Below are positions 35,205-43,823 of a DNA stretch of 64,000 nucleotides, one piece after another (within the stretch, counting starts at the first letter, position 1; each line of letters opens with the position of its first letter). Under the pieces are notes generated by a model. It had not been told where the DNA came from, searched no databases, and saw only the letters and a program-made list of their open reading frames with translations. Source of the stretch: Xanthomonas sp. DAR 80977 (GTDB lineage Bacteria; Pseudomonadota; Gammaproteobacteria; Xanthomonadales; Xanthomonadaceae). Location: the NCBI RefSeq assembly GCF_041240605.1, contig NZ_CP162487.1, positions 4,161,001 to 4,225,000 of the forward strand, given 5' to 3'. Both the position numbers and the translations under genes were made by a program.

Positions 35205-35290
35205 TGGTGGAGGGAGGTGGATTCGAACCACCGAAGGCGTAAGCCAGCAGATTTACAGTCTGCCCCCGTTGGCCGCTTGGGTATCCCTCC
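35205..35290 (-). tRNA. tRNA-Tyr (anticodon GTA)
   Basis: The 86-nt type II tRNA has a long variable arm, acceptor GGAGGGA/TCCCTCC, discriminator A and an encoded CCA. The anticodon loop contains ACTGTAAA, giving GTA. Confidence 0.97.
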
Positions 35291-35349
35291 AACTACCCGT
35301 CCCGACCAGGCCGCAAGGCCGAAATCAGACCGGGGTGAAACAGCCCGCT

Positions 35350-35378
35350 ATTCTTCCCTGACATCCCTGCCTTGTCAA
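35350..35378 (-). promoter_or_regulatory. Promoter of the tRNA-Tyr-Gly-Thr-tufB unit
   Basis: A perfect TTGACA (35373-35378) is followed 17 bp later by AAGAAT (35350-35355, 4 of 6 consensus) on the minus strand, about 60 bp before tRNA-Tyr. The discriminator AGCGGGC is GC-rich. Confidence 0.7.
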
Positions 35379-35460
35379 CAGTATTTTGACGCGATGTCGC
35401 AGGAAAACGCCTGTCGCCCGCCAGCGCCCGCAACCGGGCGCAGACGCGCATGCACGCGGG

Positions 35461-36552
35461 TCAGACGTTGAAGCGGAAATGCAGCACGTCGCCTTCCTGC
35501 ACGCGGTATTCCTTGCCTTCCAGGCGCAGCCGCCCGGCCTCGCGCGCGCCGGCTTCGCCCTTGTACTTGATGAAGTCGTCGTAGGCGATGGTTTCGGCGC
35601 GGATGAAGCCTTTCTCGAAGTCGGTGTGGATCACCGCGGCGGCCTGCGGCGCGGTCGATCCGGCCTTCACCGTCCACGCGCGCACTTCCTTGACCCCGGC
35701 GGTGAAATAGGTCTGCAGCCCGAGCAGCGAGTACGCCGCGCGGATCACCCGGTTCAAGCCCGGCTCGGCCAGGCCCAGGTCGGCCAGGAAGGTGTCGCGG
35801 TCGGCGTCGTCCAGCTGCGACAGCTCTTCCTCGATCGCCGCCGACACCGGCACCACCTCGGCGCCCTCGGTGGCGGCGCGCGCGCGCACCGCGTCTAGGT
35901 GCGGGTTGTTCTCGAACCCGTCCTCGAGCACGTTGGCGATGTACATCACCGGCTTGAGCGTGAGCAGGAACAGGTCTCGCACCAGCGCCTTCTCTTCCTC
36001 GTCCAGGCCCGCGCTGCGCCCGGCCTTGCCGTCGGCCAGCGCGGCCTGCAGCTTGGCCAGCACCGGCTTGCGCGCGGCCGCATCCTTGTCGCCGCCCTTG
36101 GCGCTGCGCTCGGCGCGGTTCAGCGCCTTCTCGACGCTGTCCAGGTCGGCCAGGGCCAGCTCGGTGTCGATGGTCTCGATGTCCGAGATCGGATCGACCT
36201 TGTTGTTGACGTGGATGATGTCGCCATGCTCGAAGCAGCGCACCACGTGGGTGATCGCGTCGACCTCGCGGATGTGCGCCAGGAACTTGTTGCCCAGGCC
36301 CTCGCCGCTGGCCGCGCCGGCGACCAGGCCGGCGATGTCGACGAACTCGACCGCGGTCGGCACGACCTTCTGCGGATTGATGATCTTGGCCAGCTCGCCC
36401 AGCCGCGGATCCGGCACCGGCACCACGCCGACGTTCGGCTCGATGGTGCAGAACGGGAAATTGGCCGCCGCGATGCCCGCCTTGGTCAGCGCATTGAACA
36501 GGGTCGACTTGCCGACGTTGGGCAGGCCGACGATGCCGCACTTGATACCCAT
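35461..36552 (-). CDS. ychF: Redox/stress-responsive ATPase YchF (OLA1 family)
   Basis: The 363-residue Obg-related P-loop NTPase has G1 GLPNVGKST at residues 8-16, and in place of NKxD it has an NxxE motif (ANVLED), the change that gives the family ATP preference. It ends with a TGS domain (AAAVIHTDFEKGFIRAETIAY). YchF binds ribosomes and modulates leaderless-mRNA initiation and oxidative stress. It is followed upstream by pth, the usual pth-ychF pairing, but with an inserted repeat element between them. Confidence 0.96.
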   Translation of the reverse strand: MGIKCGIVGLPNVGKSTLFNALTKAGIAAANFPFCTIEPNVGVVPVPDPRLGELAKIINPQKVVPTAVEFVDIAGLVAGAASGEGLGNKFLAHIREVDAITHVVRCFEHGDIIHVNNKVDPISDIETIDTELALADLDSVEKALNRAERSAKGGDKDAAARKPVLAKLQAALADGKAGRSAGLDEEEKALVRDLFLLTLKPVMYIANVLEDGFENNPHLDAVRARAATEGAEVVPVSAAIEEELSQLDDADRDTFLADLGLAEPGLNRVIRAAYSLLGLQTYFTAGVKEVRAWTVKAGSTAPQAAAVIHTDFEKGFIRAETIAYDDFIKYKGEAGAREAGRLRLEGKEYRVQEGDVLHFRFNV

Positions 36553-36561
36553 GGTTCACTT

Positions 36562-36636
36562 CCGGGATTTGGGATTCGGGATTGGAGATTCGCCTGCCGC
36601 AAGGCTGCGAATCCCCAATCCCCAATCACGAATCCC
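36562..36636. repeat. GATTCGGGATTGGGG-type inverted repeat (pth-ychF gap)
   Basis: GGGATTTGGGATTCGGGATT on the left and GCGAATCCCCAATCCCCAAT on the right pair around a short GC centre (CGCCTGCCGCAAGGC). The element fills the whole pth-ychF gap. Confidence 0.75.
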
Positions 36637-37210
36637 TGCTCGTATGCAGCCGCTTCATCGCCTCGTTGAAATCGCCCTGCACCGCCAGCGGCAGCACCGC
36701 GATGGCTTCGTCGATGGCGCGGTCGATCAGGATCTGGTCGTCCTTGCCGGCGCGCCCCAGCACCCACGGCACCACCTTGTCCTTGTGCCCGGGATGGCCG
36801 ATGCCGATGCGCAGCCGGTGGAAGCCGGCATGCCCGAGCAGGCGGATGGTGTCGCGCAAGCCGTTCTGCCCGCCATGGCCGCCGTCGAACTTGAGCCGCA
36901 CCGTGCCCGGCGCCAGATCCAGTTCGTCGTGCGCCAACAGCGCCTGCGCCGGTTCGATCTTCCAGTAGCGCAACGCGGCGGTCACCGCCTTGCCGCTGAG
37001 ATTCATGAAGGTGGCCGGCTTCAGCAGCCACACCGCCTGCCCGGCCACGTCGACCTTGGCGGTTTCGCCGAACAGCTTGGCGTCCACGCTCCAGCGCGCG
37101 CCGGCCCGCTCGGCCAGGTGTTCGACAAAACGAAACCCGGCGTTGTGCCGGGTGTTCGCGTGTTCGGCTCCGGGATTGCCCAGACCGACGATCAGACGCA
37201 GACCAGTCAT
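36626..37210 (-). CDS. pth: Peptidyl-tRNA hydrolase
   Basis: The 194-residue esterase recycles peptidyl-tRNA released from stalled ribosomes. The active-site block GLGNPGAEHANTRHNAGF supplies Asn11 or Asn12 and the catalytic histidine (H22), and HDELDLAPG supplies the aspartate. The C-terminus overlaps the end of the intergenic repeat, which contributes the last residues (HTSRDS). It follows rplY by about 54 bp. Confidence 0.96.
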   Translation of the reverse strand: MTGLRLIVGLGNPGAEHANTRHNAGFRFVEHLAERAGARWSVDAKLFGETAKVDVAGQAVWLLKPATFMNLSGKAVTAALRYWKIEPAQALLAHDELDLAPGTVRLKFDGGHGGQNGLRDTIRLLGHAGFHRLRIGIGHPGHKDKVVPWVLGRAGKDDQILIDRAIDEAIAVLPLAVQGDFNEAMKRLHTSRDS

Positions 37211-37264
37211 GCCGCAGCATCGCCGCAGCGCCCGGACCGACAGGCCCGGGCGCTGCTCGGGCGA

Positions 37265-37912
37265 TTACTTGCCGTCCTTCTTCGCCGGCTCGGCCGCGGC
37301 CGGGGCGTCGGTCGCTTCCGGCTCGGCCTCGATCTGGCCGTGCTTGGCGATGACCACCGCCACGTCGTGCTCCTTGCCCAGCTTCAGTTCCGGCAGCTCG
37401 ACGCCGGCCGGCAGCTTCAGGTCGGACAGGTGGATCACGTCGCCGACCGACAGCGCGGACAGGTCGACTTCGACGAACTCCGGCAGGTCCTTCGGCAGGC
37501 ACACGACCTGGATCTCGTTCAGCTCGTGGGTGACGACGACTTCGGCCGACTTGCCGGCAGGCGAGGTTTCCTCGTTGAGGAAGTGCAGCGGCACCGAGGC
37601 GTGCAGCGCCTCGTTGTCGTTCACGCGCTGGAAGTCGATGTGCATGATCAGCTGCTTGAACGGGTGGCGCTGCATATCGCGCAGCAGCACCTTTTGGATG
37701 TCGCCGTTCAGGCTCAGGCTGAGGATCGACGAGTAGAACCAGTCGTTCTGGCTGGCGAGCCAGACTTCGTTGTGGTTGAGCTCGATGTTGACCGGCTTCA
37801 GTTCGCCACCGTAGACGATGGCGGGGATCAGGCCGTCGCGACGGAGGCGGCGGCTCGCACCCTTACCCTCGACCTCGCGGCGCTGAACCTTGATTTCATG
37901 TGTGGTTGCCAT
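37265..37912 (-). CDS. rplY: 50S ribosomal protein L25/general stress protein Ctc
   Basis: The 215-residue two-domain Ctc-type L25 binds 5S rRNA. The N-terminal L25 domain (residues 1-95, EVEGKGASRRLRRDGLIPAIVYG) is followed by the beta-rich TL5/CTC domain (to about 195) and an Ala/Glu/Lys tail. A leader with two hairpins lies upstream, and the ribosome site is AAGGTAG. Confidence 0.96.
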   Translation of the reverse strand: MATTHEIKVQRREVEGKGASRRLRRDGLIPAIVYGGELKPVNIELNHNEVWLASQNDWFYSSILSLSLNGDIQKVLLRDMQRHPFKQLIMHIDFQRVNDNEALHASVPLHFLNEETSPAGKSAEVVVTHELNEIQVVCLPKDLPEFVEVDLSALSVGDVIHLSDLKLPAGVELPELKLGKEHDVAVVIAKHGQIEAEPEATDAPAAAEPAKKDGK

Positions 37913-37937
37913 TTGCGTTTACTACCTTGGTTGAATG

Positions 37938-37984
37938 AACCGCCTCGCGGCGGTTTTGAGGACTCTTCCGCGACCAGAAGAGTC
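37938..37984 (-). other. Two hairpins in the prs-rplY gap
   Basis: GACTCTTC-N8-GAAGAGTC (37961-37984) and AACCGCC-GCGA-GGCGGTT (37938-37955) both form perfect stems just before rplY. The first may end prs transcripts. Neither has a clear T-run. Confidence 0.5.
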
Positions 37985-37993
37985 GTTGGAAAG

Positions 37994-38072
37994 CCGGGAT
38001 CGGGGATTCGGGATTGGGGATTCGCAAAGCTAGCGCCGTTGCGAATCCCCAATCCCGAATCCCCAATCCCCG
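37994..38072. repeat. GATTCGGGATTGGGG-type inverted repeat (best copy)
   Basis: GGGATCGGGGATTCGGGATT on the left and CCCCAATCCCGAATCCCCAA on the right form a long inverted repeat around GCAAAGCTAGCGCCGTTGC. It is the most symmetrical copy in the window and lies directly after the prs stop codon. Confidence 0.8.
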
Positions 38073-38079
38073 CCCTGAA

Positions 38080-39039
38080 TCAATCGACGTACAACGAACT
38101 CACCGACTCGCCGAAGGCGATGCGGCGAATGGTTTCGGCCAGCAGCTCGGCGACGCTGAGCTGGCGGATCTTGTTGCAGCCGCGGGCGGCGTCCGACAGC
38201 GGGATGGTGTCGGTGACGACCAGCTCGTCGAGCTGCGAATTGCTGATGTTGCTGACCGCCGGGCCGGACAGCACCGGGTGGGTGCAGTACGCGGCCACCT
38301 TCAGCGCGCCCTGCGCCTTCAGCGCGGCCGCGGCGGCGCACAGGGTGCCGGCGGTATCGACGATGTCGTCGACCAGCACGCAGGTCTTGCCTTCGACGTC
38401 GCCGATGATGTTCATCACCGTGGACACGTTGGCGCGCGGGCGGCGCTTGTCGATGATCGCCAGGTCGGCGTCGTCCAGGCGCTTGGCCACGGCGCGGGCG
38501 CGGACCACGCCGCCCACGTCCGGCGACACCACGATCAGGTTGTCGGTGCCGTAGGCGCGCCAGATGTCGGCCAGCAGCAGCGGCGAGGCGTAGACGTTGT
38601 CGACCGGAATGTCGAAGAAGCCCTGGATCTGGTCGGCGTGCAGGTCCACGGTCAGCACGCGGTCGGCATTGACCGCGGTGAACATCTTCGCCGCGACCTT
38701 GGCGGTGATCGGCACGCGCGAGGAACGCATGCGCCGGTCCTGCCGCGAATAGCCGAAGTACGGCACCACCGCGGTGACGCTGGCGGCGCTGGCGCGCTTG
38801 AGCGCGTCGATCAGCACCAGCAGCTCCATCAGGTTCTCCGCGCTGGGCGCGCAGGTCGGCTGGATCACGAACACTTCCTGCCGGCGTACGTTCTCCTCGA
38901 TCTCCACCTGCACTTCGCCATCGGAGAAGCGCGACACCATCGCCTTGCCCGGACGCACGCCCAGTTCGCGGCAGATGCTCTTGGACAGGGGCTTGTTGGC
39001 GTTGCCGGAGAACACCAGCAGGTTACGTTGATCTTGCAT
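38080..39039 (-). CDS. prs: Ribose-phosphate pyrophosphokinase
   Basis: The 319-residue enzyme makes PRPP from ribose 5-phosphate and ATP for nucleotide, histidine, tryptophan and NAD synthesis. It shows FSDGEVQVEIEENVRR, the flexible loop YSRQDRRMRSSRVPITAK, the DLHADQIQGFFD site and the PRPP loop VLVDDIVDTAGT. The length is normal. It is followed in the same direction by rplY, pth and ychF, and preceded by tRNA-Gln. Confidence 0.97.
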   Translation of the reverse strand: MQDQRNLLVFSGNANKPLSKSICRELGVRPGKAMVSRFSDGEVQVEIEENVRRQEVFVIQPTCAPSAENLMELLVLIDALKRASAASVTAVVPYFGYSRQDRRMRSSRVPITAKVAAKMFTAVNADRVLTVDLHADQIQGFFDIPVDNVYASPLLLADIWRAYGTDNLIVVSPDVGGVVRARAVAKRLDDADLAIIDKRRPRANVSTVMNIIGDVEGKTCVLVDDIVDTAGTLCAAAAALKAQGALKVAAYCTHPVLSGPAVSNISNSQLDELVVTDTIPLSDAARGCNKIRQLSVAELLAETIRRIAFGESVSSLYVD

Positions 39040-39134
39040 GAGCAGTGTCTCGGGCGGCGGCGGCGAAGAACGTGGAACGAAGAAACAGCGTGAATCGGAA
39101 AGCCAGGCGGAGCGACGCTTCTACCTGTTGAACC

Positions 39135-39154
39135 CCCGCACACGGATGTGCGGG
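39135..39154 (-). terminator. Terminator-like hairpin after tRNA-Gln
   Basis: CCCGCAC-ATCCGT-GTGCGGG is a 7-bp perfect stem located 24 bp beyond the tRNA 3' end. Only a short T pair follows (GGTTC), so termination may be partial and allow readthrough into prs. Confidence 0.5.
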
Positions 39155-39177
39155 CTTCTGCGAGGGACTCGCATATA

Positions 39178-39254
39178 TGGCAGGGGCGGTAGGATTCGAA
39201 CCTACGAATGCCAGGATCAAAACCTGGTGCCTTGGGCCTCTTGGCGACGCCCCT
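39178..39254 (-). tRNA. tRNA-Gln (anticodon TTG)
   Basis: The 77-nt cloverleaf has acceptor AGGGGCG/CGCCCCT, discriminator G and an encoded CCA. The anticodon stem CCAGG/CCTGG holds loop TTTTGAT, giving TTG. It lies between ispE and prs, a common proteobacterial position. Confidence 0.96.
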
Positions 39255-39268
39255 GCATGGAACTGTTG

Positions 39269-40132
39269 CTATGCCTCCAGCGCGTCGAGCAGCGGCGAGC
39301 GGGTCACGCCGCCAGCCACCCAGGCGCGCAACCCGTCCGGCAAGGCCGCCAGCGCGCGCACGGCGGCAGCGCGATCGGCGAACTCGACGAAACAACCGCT
39401 CCCCGACCCGGTCAGGCGTGGCGTGCCGATCTGCGCGAGCGCCTGGAACACGGCCTGGATGGCCGGTTCGCGGCGGAGCAGCACCGGCTCGAACGCATTG
39501 CCGAGCAGGAAACCTGAAACGAAGTCCGCCATTTTCGCGGGCGCGGCATCCCGCGTCAAATCCGGGGCCTGGAACAGCGCGGCGGTGGGCACGTGAACCG
39601 CCGGATCGGCCAGCACGTACCAGGCCGGCGGCAGGCGCAGCGGGGTCAGCCGCTCGCCCACCCCTTCGGCCCAGGCATCGCGGCCGCGCACGAACACCGG
39701 CACGTCCGCGCCCAGCGCCAGGCCCAGGGCGGCAAGCGCGTCCTCGTCCAGCCCGGCGCTCCACAGCGCATTGAGCGCGACCAGCGCGGTCGCCGCGTCG
39801 GACGAACCGCCACCGAAGCCGCCGCCCGCCGGAATGCGTTTTTCGACGCGGATATCCACACCCTGGGCAATTTTGGCTTCGTTTTGCAGAAGTTTCGCGG
39901 CGCGCACCAACAGGTCGTCGGCCTCGGCGACGCCGGGCACGGAGTCGCCGCGCCGCGCCACCACACCGTCGCCGCGCACCCGCAGATGCACCGTATCGCC
40001 CCAGTCGAGCAGGCGGAACACGGTCTGCAATTCGTGGTAGCCGTCGGCGCGGCGGCCGGTGATCTGCAGGAACAGGTTCAGCTTCGCCGGGGCCGGCCAG
40101 GCCGACCAGCCGTCCTCGCCCACCGCGCTCAT
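39269..40132 (-). CDS. ispE: 4-diphosphocytidyl-2-C-methyl-D-erythritol kinase
   Basis: The 287-residue GHMP kinase phosphorylates CDP-ME in the MEP isoprenoid pathway. PAPAKLNLFLQITGRRADGYHEL is the N-terminal substrate block, PAGGGFGGGSSDAA the ATP loop and TGSGSGCFVEF the third GHMP motif. The start ATG overlaps the lolB stop as ATGA. A long in-frame extension into lolB was rejected. Confidence 0.96.
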   Translation of the reverse strand: MSAVGEDGWSAWPAPAKLNLFLQITGRRADGYHELQTVFRLLDWGDTVHLRVRGDGVVARRGDSVPGVAEADDLLVRAAKLLQNEAKIAQGVDIRVEKRIPAGGGFGGGSSDAATALVALNALWSAGLDEDALAALGLALGADVPVFVRGRDAWAEGVGERLTPLRLPPAWYVLADPAVHVPTAALFQAPDLTRDAAPAKMADFVSGFLLGNAFEPVLLRREPAIQAVFQALAQIGTPRLTGSGSGCFVEFADRAAAVRALAALPDGLRAWVAGGVTRSPLLDALEA

Positions 40133-40779
40133 GGCGCGGCGAAGTCCCACTGGTCCAGCAGCAGCCGCACCTTGGCGTCGCCGTTGCGCGCCTCGATGCG
40201 TCGCGGCAGGGCCGGACGACCGTCGCTGGGCGGGTACCACTCCTGGAACTGGATCTCCCAGCCCATCTGCCGCAGCGTCTGCAGGCGCCCCTCGGCGTCG
40301 TAGCCGACCTGCTCGGGCGCCCCGGCGTCCACCGCGACCTGCCCGCGCACCCAGTCCGGCAGCAGATTGACCGGAATCTCCCAACCGGTGGCCTCGAGCA
40401 GCACCTGCTGCGCGTCCTCGCCTGCGCGCGGACCGCCTTCCAGCCCCTCCAGGCGACCGCCGCCCTGGCTGTCGCCGCTCAGGCGCCAGCTCTGGCGCGT
40501 CACCGGCGCACTGAGTTCGATCTGGTATTGCCGCTGCTGCTGGGCCCAGTCGATACGGCCGCTGCCGCCGTTGCGGCCCTTGGTGATCGCCACCCGGCCC
40601 TGGAACGACCAGTTCGGATGCGCGGCCAGCCATGCCGTGCGCGCGGCGTCGGCCTGGCGCGCGGTCTCACTCAGCGGTGCGCTCGCGACCGGCGGCGCCT
40701 GCCGCGGCGCCAGCGAGCTGCAGCCGGCCAGCGCCAGCAGCACCGCCAGCGCGCACACCGCACGCAACCCCGGCCTCAC
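40129..40779 (-). CDS. lolB: Outer-membrane lipoprotein LolB
   Basis: The 216-residue protein receives lipoproteins from LolA and inserts them in the outer membrane. The signal peptide ends in the lipobox LALAGC (Cys20), and the mature part shows WSFQGRVAITKGRNGGSGRIDW and the C-terminal beta-barrel segments. The GTG start overlaps the stop of the upstream TPR gene (GTGA). The stop overlaps ispE. The TPR-lolB-ispE set therefore looks translationally coupled. Confidence 0.93.
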   Translation of the reverse strand: MRPGLRAVCALAVLLALAGCSSLAPRQAPPVASAPLSETARQADAARTAWLAAHPNWSFQGRVAITKGRNGGSGRIDWAQQQRQYQIELSAPVTRQSWRLSGDSQGGGRLEGLEGGPRAGEDAQQVLLEATGWEIPVNLLPDWVRGQVAVDAGAPEQVGYDAEGRLQTLRQMGWEIQFQEWYPPSDGRPALPRRIEARNGDAKVRLLLDQWDFAAP

Positions 40780-42473
40780 GGCGCGACCTTGTCCATGGCC
40801 CGCTGCAGCGCGCGATTCTTCGGATCGAGCTTGCGCGCCTCGTCGAAGTACTTGTTGGCCTCCTCGCGCTTGCCCTGCTCCCACAGCACCTGGCCGATGT
40901 GCGCGGCGATCTCCGGATCCTTGAACAGGGTCCAGGCGCGGCGCAGCTGCACCAGCGCTTCCTGGGTCTTGCCCAGCCGGTAAAGCACCCAGCCGTAGCT
41001 GTCGATGATCGCCGCGTTGTCCGGATCGGCGGTGCGCGCGCGATCGATCAGTTGCAAGGCCTCGCGGTAGCGGTGGGTGCGGTCGGCCAGGGTGTAGCCG
41101 AGCGCGTTGAGCGCGGCCACGTTCTCCGGCTCGGTGACCAGGATCTTGCGCAGGTCGGCCTCGGCGCGGTCGATGCGGTCGCGCCGCTCCCAGGCCAGGC
41201 CGCGCGCGTACAGCAGGGCGTTGTCGTCCGGATAGGCGGCCAGGCCGCGCTCGAACACCTGCAGTTCGCCATCGTCGTCGCCGCTGCGCTGGCGCAGTTC
41301 CGCCTCCAACACGTAGGCGTCGCGGCGCGCGGCGTCGTCGGCCTCGGCATCGTCCTGCAGCGCGCGCGCCTCGGCGAAGGCGGCGTCCTTCTGCCCGAGC
41401 TCGTACAGCGCCCCGGCGGTGCGCAGCCGCGCCTCGTTGCGCAGCGGGCCGCCCGGCACGCCGCGGTACCAGGTCACCGCTTCCTGGTAGCGCTTCAGGA
41501 ACTCGGCGATCTTGCCGAGCAGCAGGCGCCGCTCCGGATCGGGCTGGGCCGCGCCCTTGCGCAGTTCCTCGTACAGCGCGCTCAGCGCCGCGTTGTCCTG
41601 CAGCTTGGCCAGCATCGAGGCGCGCAGGCCGTAGTTCTGGGTGTCCTGCGGGCCGAGCGCCAGCACCCGCGCCGCCGCGGCGGTGTCGCCGATCGCGTCG
41701 TAGGCGTAGGCCAGCGCGCCGCGCAGCTCGGGATCGCGCGGCGCCTTGGGCTCCACGCCCTGCAGCAGCGCGCGCGCCTGCTCGGTCTTGCCGGCCTGCT
41801 GCAGCTGGGTGGCGTGCAACAGGGCCACCCGCGGCTCCTCCGGGAAGCGCTTGACCAACTGGTCGACGATGCGCTCGGCCAGTTTCGGCTGCTCCAGGCG
41901 CAGCGCCAGGCGCCCGAATTCCTGCCAGGCCTCGAGCTGGTCGGGGATGGCATTGGCGTCGAGCAGCTGATCCAGCACCTTCGCCGCCACCTCCGGATCG
42001 CGGTTGCCGCTGACCAGCGCCACCAGCGCGTAGCGCCAGCCGCGCGCATCCTTGTCGCGCAGCAGCCCCACCAGCAGGCCGCGCGCCTGGCGCAGGTTGC
42101 CGTTGCGCAGGGCCAGCGCCGCATCGGCGCTGCGCATCGCCAGCGACTCGGGCGCGCGCTGGCGCCACAGCGCCAGGGCCTGCGCGGCGGCGGCCGTGTC
42201 GTTGGCCAGCATCGCGATGCGGGTCGCGCGTTCGGCCAGGCCGGCATCGCCGGGAGCGTCGTTGGCCGCCTCCAGGTACCAGTGCGAGGCATCGGCCAGC
42301 TGCCCGGCCTGCAGCGCGAATTCGCCGGCCAGCACCGGCGTCAGCGAGGACGGCGCGGCGCTCGCCGGCGGCTTGGCGGCGGCCGCAGGCGCCGCCGCGG
42401 CGGCGGCAATGGCCGGCAGCATGGTCAGCGCAGACAGCAATAGACAGGTACGGATGCGAATCAATGCGGGCAT
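40776..42473 (-). CDS. Secreted tetratricopeptide-repeat protein
   Basis: The 565-residue protein has a signal peptide (residues about 1-25, MPALIRIRTCLLLSALTMLP) and an Ala/Pro-rich linker, then a run of TPR-like helical repeats to the end (for example GELALQAGQLADASHWYLEA and ALNALGYTLADRTHRYREAL). Such proteins between hemA and lolB are common in gammaproteobacteria and probably act as periplasmic scaffolds, but the exact role is not known. The ATG at 42473 was preferred to a TTG three codons upstream. It is divergent from hemA with a short shared promoter region. Confidence 0.88.
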   Translation of the reverse strand: MPALIRIRTCLLLSALTMLPAIAAAAAAPAAAAKPPASAAPSSLTPVLAGEFALQAGQLADASHWYLEAANDAPGDAGLAERATRIAMLANDTAAAAQALALWRQRAPESLAMRSADAALALRNGNLRQARGLLVGLLRDKDARGWRYALVALVSGNRDPEVAAKVLDQLLDANAIPDQLEAWQEFGRLALRLEQPKLAERIVDQLVKRFPEEPRVALLHATQLQQAGKTEQARALLQGVEPKAPRDPELRGALAYAYDAIGDTAAAARVLALGPQDTQNYGLRASMLAKLQDNAALSALYEELRKGAAQPDPERRLLLGKIAEFLKRYQEAVTWYRGVPGGPLRNEARLRTAGALYELGQKDAAFAEARALQDDAEADDAARRDAYVLEAELRQRSGDDDGELQVFERGLAAYPDDNALLYARGLAWERRDRIDRAEADLRKILVTEPENVAALNALGYTLADRTHRYREALQLIDRARTADPDNAAIIDSYGWVLYRLGKTQEALVQLRRAWTLFKDPEIAAHIGQVLWEQGKREEANKYFDEARKLDPKNRALQRAMDKVAP

Positions 42474-42539
42474 CGGGGGCAACCGGGCCGTAAAATGGGG
42501 CCCTGAATGGCCAGCAGCTTATCGCAAGCAACTGAACAG

Positions 42540-43823
42540 ATGACGTTGTGGGTGCTCGGATTGAACCACCAGACCGCGCCGGTCGACCTGCGCGAACGGG
42601 TGGCGTTCGCCGGCGATGCGCTGCCGCGCGCGCTGCATTCGCTGCGCGCCTTGCCCAACGTCGCCGAGGCCGCACTGCTGTCCACCTGCAACCGCACCGA
42701 GCTGTACGCGATCGCCGAGGACGCGCAGAGCCTGGCCGACTGGCTGGATTCGCATGCGTCCGGGCTGCACGGCTACCTGTACCAGCACCAGGACGCCGAC
42801 GCGGTGCGGCATCTGTTCCGCGTCGCCACCGGGCTGGACTCGATGGTGCTGGGCGAGCCGCAGATCCTGGGCCAGGTCAAGGACGCCTGGGCGCTGGCGC
42901 GCGAGCACGGGGCGATGGGCAACCGCCTGGACCGGCTGTTCCAGCAGACCTTCTCGGTGGCCAAGCGCGCGCGCACCGACACCCGGGTCGGCGCCAATCC
43001 GGTGTCGGTGGCCTCGACCGCGGTGCGCCTGGCGCAGAATTCCTTCGCCCGGCTCAGCGAATCGACGGTGCTGCTGGTCGGCGCCGGCGAGACCATCGAG
43101 CTGGCCGCCAAGCACCTCAGCGAAGGCCGCGTGCGGCGCCTGCTGATCGCCAACCGCACCCTCGCCCACGCCCAGGAACTGGCCAGCCGCCATGGCGGCG
43201 TGGCGCTGCCGCTGAGCGAGCTGGAGCGGCACCTGCAGGAGGCCGACGTGGTGTTCTCGGCCACCGCCGCGCGCGAGCCGGTGGTGACCCGCGCGCAGGT
43301 CGAGCAGGCGCTGCGCGCGCGCAAGCACAAGCCGATGCTGCTGTTCGACCTGGCGGTGCCGCGCGACATCGAGGCCGGCGTGGCCGAACTGGCCGACGCC
43401 TATCTGTACACCGTGGACGACCTGGAACGCGCGGTCGAGGACAACCGCCGCGGCCGCCGCGAAGCGGCCGAGGCCGCCGAGGCGATCATCGACCTGCAGG
43501 TGGTGCGCTACATCGAGACGCTGCAGGCCAGCACCCGCCAGGCGCCGCTCAAGCGCCTGCGCGCGCACGGCGACAACACCCGCGACGACGTGCTGGCCAA
43601 GGCGCGGCAACAGCTGGCCAACGGCAAGCCGGCCGACGAGGTGCTGGAATTCCTCGCCAACACCCTGACCAACCGCCTGCTGCATCCGCCCACCGCGGCG
43701 CTGCGCGAGGCCGCGCTGAGCGGCGACGCCGAGCTGGCCCGCGCCGCCGAGCGCCTGTTCCCGGAAAAACCGGGCTACTTCCACCCTATCCTGAAGACCG
43801 ATGACACCGACCCTGCGCCGTAA
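42540..43823 (+). CDS. hemA: Glutamyl-tRNA reductase
   Basis: The 427-residue enzyme reduces Glu-tRNA to glutamate-1-semialdehyde, the first step of the C5 haem pathway. The catalytic cysteine is C50 in LLSTCNRTELY, and the Rossmann motif VLLVGAGETIEL binds NADPH. The start at MTLWVLGLNHQTAPVDLRE matches the family. An ATG 33 bases upstream adds residues not seen in relatives. The 3' end overlaps prfA by 23 bp, a conserved hemA-prfA arrangement. Confidence 0.96.
   Translation: MTLWVLGLNHQTAPVDLRERVAFAGDALPRALHSLRALPNVAEAALLSTCNRTELYAIAEDAQSLADWLDSHASGLHGYLYQHQDADAVRHLFRVATGLDSMVLGEPQILGQVKDAWALAREHGAMGNRLDRLFQQTFSVAKRARTDTRVGANPVSVASTAVRLAQNSFARLSESTVLLVGAGETIELAAKHLSEGRVRRLLIANRTLAHAQELASRHGGVALPLSELERHLQEADVVFSATAAREPVVTRAQVEQALRARKHKPMLLFDLAVPRDIEAGVAELADAYLYTVDDLERAVEDNRRGRREAAEAAEAIIDLQVVRYIETLQASTRQAPLKRLRAHGDNTRDDVLAKARQQLANGKPADEVLEFLANTLTNRLLHPPTAALREAALSGDAELARAAERLFPEKPGYFHPILKTDDTDPAP

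Noticed and set aside
40129..42675. 848-residue open frame covering lolB and the TPR gene
   Set aside because: Only its last 216 residues are real (LolB). The rest is an out-of-frame reading of the TPR protein.
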